Source of the DNA: Streptococcaceae bacterium
Lineage (GTDB): Bacteria > Bacillota > Bacilli > Lactobacillales > Streptococcaceae
Direction: 5' to 3'
DNA: 6,977 nucleotides
Assembly: GCA_009779335.1 (NCBI GenBank)
Contig: WREM01000054.1
Location: forward strand, 1-6,977
Shown: positions 5,090 through 6,977 of the stretch, piece after piece
Position numbering within the stretch: the first letter of the stretch is position 1
Layout: each line of letters starts with the position of its first letter
Notes under the pieces: generated by a model
The model's database searches: none
What the model was told of the DNA's origin: nothing
Seen by the model: the letters and a program-made list of their open reading frames with translations, nothing else
Translations under genes and position numbers: made by a program

Positions 5090-5764
5090 CTATCTACTTT
5101 GTGCAAACGGATCTTGACTATTTACAATTTTGTAATCAAGTTTCGTTGGAAGTGCAAAATTCAAAATAGGTCGGTTAACTTCTTTATAAACAGTAGAGCG
5201 TTCTGTATCTGTGAGCTTCACTGTATCATCCCCCCAAGTCCCATCTTTTGAATCAATAATCCACTGTGCTTCATCTGTTGAAGCTACTAAATAATCTATT
5301 TTATAGACATGGACAGGTGTTTTACTTAACCAAGTATCCTTTGTCTCTAAATTTGTTGTTCTTGAAAAAACTGAAACCGTAGCCTGCACTCGATATTGCG
5401 GGATTTTGTGCTTCACGGGTACAAAGAATAAGAAAATAAGTGTTGCTAGAATCATACAAACACCTACAAAAGCAGTGGTATGTTGCCATTTTACTTGTTT
5501 AGCTATGCATAAAATAATATAGTCAATAAGTCTTAAAATTAGAAAAACGATAAAACATACAATAGCTATGGGTACAGTCATCCATAGAATAAATTTTAAT
5601 AAGACATGATTGCCATCAGGCTCATAAAGATAATTGACCAAAGAGAGTGAATTTTGTGTATTAGAAGCGTACATGGCAAATGAAACGAATGTTGATACAA
5701 ATGCTATTGCTATTGTTATAAAAAACGTATATATCGTGGACTTCTCAATTTTGCTATTTCTCAT
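5090..5764 (-). CDS. Three-span membrane protein with extracytoplasmic C-terminal domain
   Basis: A 224-residue protein with transmembrane segments at about 11-32, 57-85 and 97-115. The N-terminus (MRNSKIEKS) and the loop AKQVKWQHT are basic, so the N-terminus is inside and the last 105 residues are outside the cell. That outer domain begins VPVKHKIPQYRVQATVSV and contains KTPVHVYKIDYLVAS and GTWGDDTVKLTDTERS; it looks mixed alpha/beta, with no Cys and no known motif that I can name. The start overlaps the upstream stop as ATGA, with GAGGAG upstream, a typical coupled junction. Membrane proteins of this size are common in conjugation and envelope modules, but no family assignment is possible by eye. 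Confidence 0.85.
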   Translation of the reverse strand: MRNSKIEKSTIYTFFITIAIAFVSTFVSFAMYASNTQNSLSLVNYLYEPDGNHVLLKFILWMTVPIAIVCFIVFLILRLIDYIILCIAKQVKWQHTTAFVGVCMILATLIFLFFVPVKHKIPQYRVQATVSVFSRTTNLETKDTWLSKTPVHVYKIDYLVASTDEAQWIIDSKDGTWGDDTVKLTDTERSTVYKEVNRPILNFALPTKLDYKIVNSQDPFAQSR

Positions 5765-6066
5765 CCTTTGTTCTCCTCAATAATAATCTCAGCTAATTCA
5801 GTAATAGAATCCTCTGATTCACGGGAATAGGGTTGTAAATAAGCCTGCATTGTTTGCATTGCGATTAGCTTTGCGTACTTTTCCATTTGTTCTTCTGAGT
5901 AAAGTTTAGTGGCATTATGGATCACTTGATTTTCATTAGCGATTGGTATACTAGCTTGCCCATCATTCCAAGGATAATATCTAATACCTGATTCTCCTGC
6001 AAACATTCCTGAAACTTGTTCTACCTCAGCTAATACTCCTACTGGTTCAAATTCTTTAATACTCAT
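5761..6066 (-). CDS. Orphan acidic soluble protein, function unknown
   Basis: A 101-residue protein, beginning MSIKEFEPVGVLAEVEQVSG. The N-terminal half looks beta-rich (SGIRYYPWNDGQASIPIA); the C-terminal half is helical (SEEQMEKYAKLIAMQTMQAY) and ends in the acidic ITELAEIIIEENKG. I do not recognise it. I start at the ATG at 6066, which has AAAGGA 8 bp upstream and overlaps the preceding 52-residue gene by only 11 bp. An in-frame ATG at 6096 would add the basic MKFIKKRIYL but would overlap that gene by 41 bp. It joins the next gene through a 4-bp ATGA overlap. Confidence 0.78.
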   Translation of the reverse strand: MSIKEFEPVGVLAEVEQVSGMFAGESGIRYYPWNDGQASIPIANENQVIHNATKLYSEEQMEKYAKLIAMQTMQAYLQPYSRESEDSITELAEIIIEENKG

Positions 6067-6214
6067 CAAATATATCCTTTTCTTTATAAATTTCATAAAA
6101 TCTCTTTAGGTATATAAACTCAAGTTTATCTATTTCATCTGCTCGATGGAGAAGAAAATAAGTTAGGATACCCATACAGATACCAACAAATGCACCGATA
6201 AATATGTATGCCAT
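6056..6214 (-). CDS. Small single-span membrane protein (52 residues)
   Basis: A short frame of 52 residues, beginning MAYIFIGAFVGICMGIL. Residues 3-22 form one Gly/Ile/Phe-rich transmembrane segment; the remainder (HRADEIDKLEFIYLKRFYEI onward) is charged and helical, probably cytoplasmic. AAGGAG stands 8 bp before the ATG, an ideal ribosome site. The gene fills the space between the methyltransferase stop and the 101-residue gene, and its end overlaps the latter's start by 11 bp. These features make it a real gene despite its size. Function unknown. Confidence 0.78.
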   Translation of the reverse strand: MAYIFIGAFVGICMGILTYFLLHRADEIDKLEFIYLKRFYEIYKEKDIFDEY

Positions 6215-6222
6215 CTCTATTT

Positions 6223-6228
6223 CTCCTT
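6223..6228 (-). promoter_or_regulatory. Ribosome binding site of the 52-residue membrane protein
   Basis: AAGGAG in minus-strand sense, 8 bases before the ATG at 6214. It overlaps the methyltransferase stop TAA (6229-6227), so ribosomes finishing the methyltransferase end on this site. It supports calling the small gene. Confidence 0.7.
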
Positions 6229-6977
6229 ATAATTGACAAGCAATAGCATAGATTACTGATACGGTTACGCTATTCCCTGCCTGTTTATACAACTGACTAT
6301 TTGAATTGACCTCTTGAGCCTTGTAAAATGCCCAATCAGGAAACCCCTGCAATCTCCAACATTCAAGTGGAGTTAATTTTCTTACTCTTACTCCATTTGT
6401 AACTCCTGCATCAGATTTATTTGCTTTTAATGTTCGTGCCATTTCAGGCAGAGAACCTCGATAATACCTTTCAGAATCATTGGTATACAATCCTCTTATC
6501 ATTGCCACCCCGTGTCTGTCTTGACTGGTCAAGGTAAACATTGGCTCGTCCTCTTTCTTGAATCGTCGTCCATTTTGTCGCTTGTTCACTCGATCAGGAG
6601 TGAGAACAGGAAGGACTGATTCTTTAAGGAAATTATTTTCATGATAGGAGTGTGAAGATACGGTTGGGGCTAATTCATGCGTATTACCTTTGTTGTATCC
6701 TCTGCCCTTTTGGATGATTTGAGCAATTTTAGGTGTTTGATCGCCTCCTTGCATAGTAGATAATGTAGGAGCTAATCCATTCTCATTATAGATACGACCT
6801 GATTGGGCTCTTGCACTGGGAAGTGTGCCGTAAATCTTTATTGATTGATTTATGTCTTGATTTTGCCCATTCTCCCCAATATAAGTGCCTTCTCTTTGTG
6901 CTGCGGGGTATCTTGTAGTGAGTGTACTCGCAAGGACTCGGCTTGTAGAATTTTCTTTTGCGTATGTTCGGAGAGGA
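6227..6977 (-). CDS. DNA cytosine-5 methyltransferase, C-terminal part (5' end beyond window)
   Basis: The frame is open from the right window edge to the TAA at 6229-6227, giving 249 residues of the C-terminal half. It carries motif IX as RVRKLTPLECWRLQGFP (about 6388-6338) and motif X as QLYKQAGNSVTVSVIYAIA (about 6295-6239), both diagnostic of m5C methyltransferases, which flip out a cytosine and methylate C5 from S-adenosylmethionine. The catalytic PCQ and ENV motifs lie outside the window. The part before motif IX is the target recognition region; it holds phrases such as GRIYNENGLAPTLSTMQGG and MFTLTSQDRHGVAM, common in methyltransferases of phages and mobile elements of Firmicutes. No restriction endonuclease follows it; the genes downstream are small orphans. 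It is therefore probably an orphan methylase protecting the element from host restriction, which is an inference. The recognition sequence cannot be read from the protein. Confidence 0.95.
   Translation of the reverse strand, partial: PLRTYAKENSTSRVLASTLTTRYPAAQREGTYIGENGQNQDINQSIKIYGTLPSARAQSGRIYNENGLAPTLSTMQGGDQTPKIAQIIQKGRGYNKGNTHELAPTVSSHSYHENNFLKESVLPVLTPDRVNKRQNGRRFKKEDEPMFTLTSQDRHGVAMIRGLYTNDSERYYRGSLPEMARTLKANKSDAGVTNGVRVRKLTPLECWRLQGFPDWAFYKAQEVNSNSQLYKQAGNSVTVSVIYAIACQL

Noticed and set aside
6067..6096. Upstream ATG (6096) for the 101-residue protein
   Set aside because: It needs a 41-bp overlap with the 52-residue gene, and its ribosome site is poorer than the AAAGGA before 6066.
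1..6977. CRISPR array, tRNA/rRNA gene, IS element or attachment site
   Set aside because: No regularly spaced repeats, no tRNA-like fold, no transposase or integrase frame, and no terminal inverted repeats with target duplication were seen.
6227..6977. Restriction-modification system
   Set aside because: Only the methyltransferase end is visible and its downstream neighbours are small orphans; a nuclease upstream of the window cannot be excluded.

Overview
The window is a low-GC stretch of a Gram-positive genome. Strong AGGAG-type ribosome sites, a TTGACG/TATAAT promoter with a 17-bp spacer, an LTAC lipobox lipoprotein and the protein styles suggest Firmicutes, probably Lactobacillales (Lactococcus, Streptococcus or Enterococcus-like). 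This placement is an inference. All thirteen genes I can support lie on the minus strand, so transcription runs from the right end to the left end. A ParA-type ATPase, a cytosine-5 DNA methyltransferase, a terminase-small-subunit-like helix-turn-helix protein and many small orphan proteins point to accessory DNA: a plasmid, an integrative conjugative element, or less likely a prophage. No integrase, relaxase, replication initiator or attachment site is visible, so the element type is open.

In transcription order, the right block (6977 to 4707) starts with the C-terminal part of a cytosine-5 DNA methyltransferase. It is followed by a 52-residue single-span membrane protein, a 101-residue orphan, a 224-residue three-span membrane protein with a large C-terminal domain outside the cell, and a 119-residue membrane-anchored protein. 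Gaps are 23 bp or less and two junctions overlap, so this is one operon. A short hairpin at the last stop codon may end it.

The left block (4688 to 1) begins at a near-consensus promoter at 4660-4688 and a leader of about 115 nt. The leader holds a 12-bp dyad next to the likely transcription start, a 14-bp imperfect direct repeat, and an 8-bp inverted repeat. Its genes are: a 97-residue orphan, a 150-residue candidate ParA partner, ParA, a 47-residue single-span membrane protein, an 83-residue four-CxxC zinc protein, a 157-residue orphan, a 157-residue helix-turn-helix protein, a lipoprotein, and a DUF805-like membrane protein. The last appears to end in a J-domain cut by the window edge. Several junctions are TAATG or near-abutting stop/start pairs, which suggests translational coupling.

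The first three genes of the left block look like a partition cassette with its own regulatory or centromere-like leader. The last two look like an envelope pair: a lipoprotein with a helical stalk and a wall-spanning linker, coupled to a membrane protein that may recruit DnaK. At least six of the thirteen products are predicted to be membrane or surface associated. Two real small genes (47 and 52 residues) are easily missed by length cut-offs.
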